DNA of 5,923 nucleotides from the NCBI GenBank assembly GCA_020721025.1, contig DYNO01000188.1, positions 1 to 5,923 of the forward strand, written 5' to 3'. The DNA is from Thiomargarita sp. (GTDB lineage Bacteria > Pseudomonadota > Gammaproteobacteria > Beggiatoales > Beggiatoaceae). The position numbers were made by a program, and so were the translations under genes. The notes beneath the pieces are model-generated. The model was not told where the DNA came from and ran no database searches. It saw only the letters and a program-made list of their open reading frames with translations. Of the stretch, positions 5,356 through 5,923 are shown one piece after another; positions within the stretch are counted from its first letter, which is position 1; each line of letters starts with the position of its first letter.

Positions 5356-5844
5356 CTATTTTCCAATCTCCTGAATAAGTTTTTGATATAAATGCTTATC
5401 TAACCAAAAACCACTGGCTTGCAGAGCTTCTAAAACGGTTAGAAATGAGGTATTCAATTTATTTTCTTTGTGAGCGCGCAACAAAATACCCAATGTACCA
5501 ACACATGGTAAATTGTAAAGACGCGCTTTACTCCGTCCTTCTGCGTCATCCAGTAGTAATCTATCTGCCCGTCGCTCTAATGCCAATACAATCGCTTCCG
5601 CTTCGCCTCGATCTAACTCACTGTTAAGTAAAGTTAAAAGATTTTCATTAGCTACAGGCACCAGATGTAACCAATTGGCTTGGGCGATTAAAGTAGATTC
5701 TTCGTGACCTTGACCTTCTATGACACATTCGGTATAGACAGCTTGTGGAATCAACAGCGTACCAAAAAATTCAGGTAAAAGATGTAATTGTCGAATTTTA
5801 GCCAAATGAATGAGTGGCGTAGAATTACTCACTGTGATTGGCAT
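5356..5844 (-). CDS. DUF3368 PIN-like toxin
   Basis: A 162-residue protein with the DUF3368 layout: SNSTPLIHLAKI (6-17), IPQAVYTEC (32-40), LDRGEAEAIVLAL (77-89), LLLDDAEGR (96-104) and CVGTLGILLRA (114-124). These proteins belong to the PIN-like nuclease group, and such toxins usually pair with UPF0175 antitoxins. Candidate metal ligands are Glu39, Asp78, Glu81, Asp99 and Asp100. The first acidic position, often Asp in SDxSPLI, is Asn7 here; Asn also occurs in this family, so inactivity does not follow. The start at 5844 fits the family N-terminus (MPITVSNS). Starts at 5859 and 5868 are possible, and none has a clear ribosome binding site. Its start overlaps the upstream frame by 20 bases, which suggests translational coupling. 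Confidence 0.85.
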   Translation of the reverse strand: MPITVSNSTPLIHLAKIRQLHLLPEFFGTLLIPQAVYTECVIEGQGHEESTLIAQANWLHLVPVANENLLTLLNSELDRGEAEAIVLALERRADRLLLDDAEGRSKARLYNLPCVGTLGILLRAHKENKLNTSFLTVLEALQASGFWLDKHLYQKLIQEIGK

Positions 5845-5923
5845 AGTCAAGGTCTTCATTAAAAGCATCTAGTACATTGAATCGTTGAAAGATTGGATAA
5901 TAAATGGAGTATAATGGAGGAAG
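5825..5923 (-). CDS. C-terminal end of a probable antitoxin, partial at window edge
   Basis: A frame enters from the right edge and ends at TAA (5827-5825), 20 bases inside the DUF3368 gene. Its last residues read FNVLDAFNEDLDYANHSE. The end resembles the UPF0175 C-terminus (about VxxYxEEDLEEDLxYA), and the overlap with a DUF3368 toxin is the usual arrangement for that pair. The residues before it (LPPLYSIYYPIFQR) fit the family poorly, so it may be divergent, frameshifted or another antitoxin. The rest of the gene is outside the window. Confidence 0.45.
   Translation of the reverse strand, partial: LPPLYSIYYPIFQRFNVLDAFNEDLDYANHSE

Larger units (their letters stand above)
5208..5358. repeat. 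~150-base direct repeat, copy 2 (right of HEPN/MNT)
   Basis: This is the partner of 4222-4379, in the same orientation and 986 bases away over the identical 73-base core. It begins within the -35 region of the HEPN/MNT promoter and ends on the TAG stop of the DUF3368 gene (5358-5356). The boundary of the repeat therefore coincides with the end of that gene. Confidence 0.95.

Noticed and set aside
4222..5358. CRISPR array
   Set aside because: There are only two copies, 986 bases apart with genes between them, and no regular spacers.
5845..5868. Longer N-terminus of the DUF3368 protein starting at 5868
   Set aside because: The added residues (MLLMKTLT) are not part of the family N-terminus, and no ribosome binding site precedes them.
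1..5923. tRNA or rRNA genes, riboswitches
   Set aside because: None was recognised on either strand by reading; no cloverleaf-like or rRNA-like segment was seen.

Overview
The window looks like AT-rich bacterial chromosome, roughly 40% GC by eye. A six-PAS sensor with a GGDEF-type end, a LamG surface-type protein, UPF0175/DUF3368 and HEPN/MNT toxin-antitoxin genes, a TnpB scrap and REP-like palindromes together suggest a gammaproteobacterium, possibly one of the filamentous sulfur oxidisers (Thiotrichales). That placement is a low-confidence inference, because no marker gene is present.

Left part (1-1119): a minus-strand LamG (concanavalin A-like lectin fold) gene with a good promoter, a strong ribosome binding site, a GTG start and a signal peptide. 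The signal-peptide frame and the LamG frame are out of register by one base, and the LamG domain ends early, so it looks like a frameshifted pseudogene. A 376-base AT-rich gap with divergent promoters separates it from the next gene.

Centre (1120-3828): one long plus-strand gene encodes a 902-residue soluble protein with six PAS domains in series and a GGDEF-family domain. The active site is lost (GKRQF in place of GGDEF, Arg in place of the first metal Asp), but an RxxD inhibitory-site motif remains. The protein stops where a GGDEF-EAL protein would enter its EAL domain. The DNA just past the stop holds the first codons of an IS200/IS605-type tnpB gene on the other strand.

Right part (3829-5923): a minus-strand toxin-antitoxin island. 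Read in its direction of transcription it holds: the end of a possible UPF0175-like antitoxin at the window edge; a DUF3368 PIN-like toxin overlapping it; a ~150-base repeat; a short antitoxin-like leader ORF; an overlapping HEPN/MNT pair with intact RX4HXY and GSX10DXD motifs; a second copy of the repeat; a frameshifted UPF0175 antitoxin that keeps its promoter; and the tnpB scrap. The two repeat copies lie 986 bases apart in direct orientation. Each carries a REP-like palindrome, a terminator-like hairpin for the minus strand and the 3' end of an unidentified plus-strand reading frame. They bracket the HEPN/MNT module almost exactly, and one of them supplies the C-terminus of the MNT protein. 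The picture is of an island built and eroded by repeat-mediated rearrangement, with one apparently working toxin-antitoxin pair.
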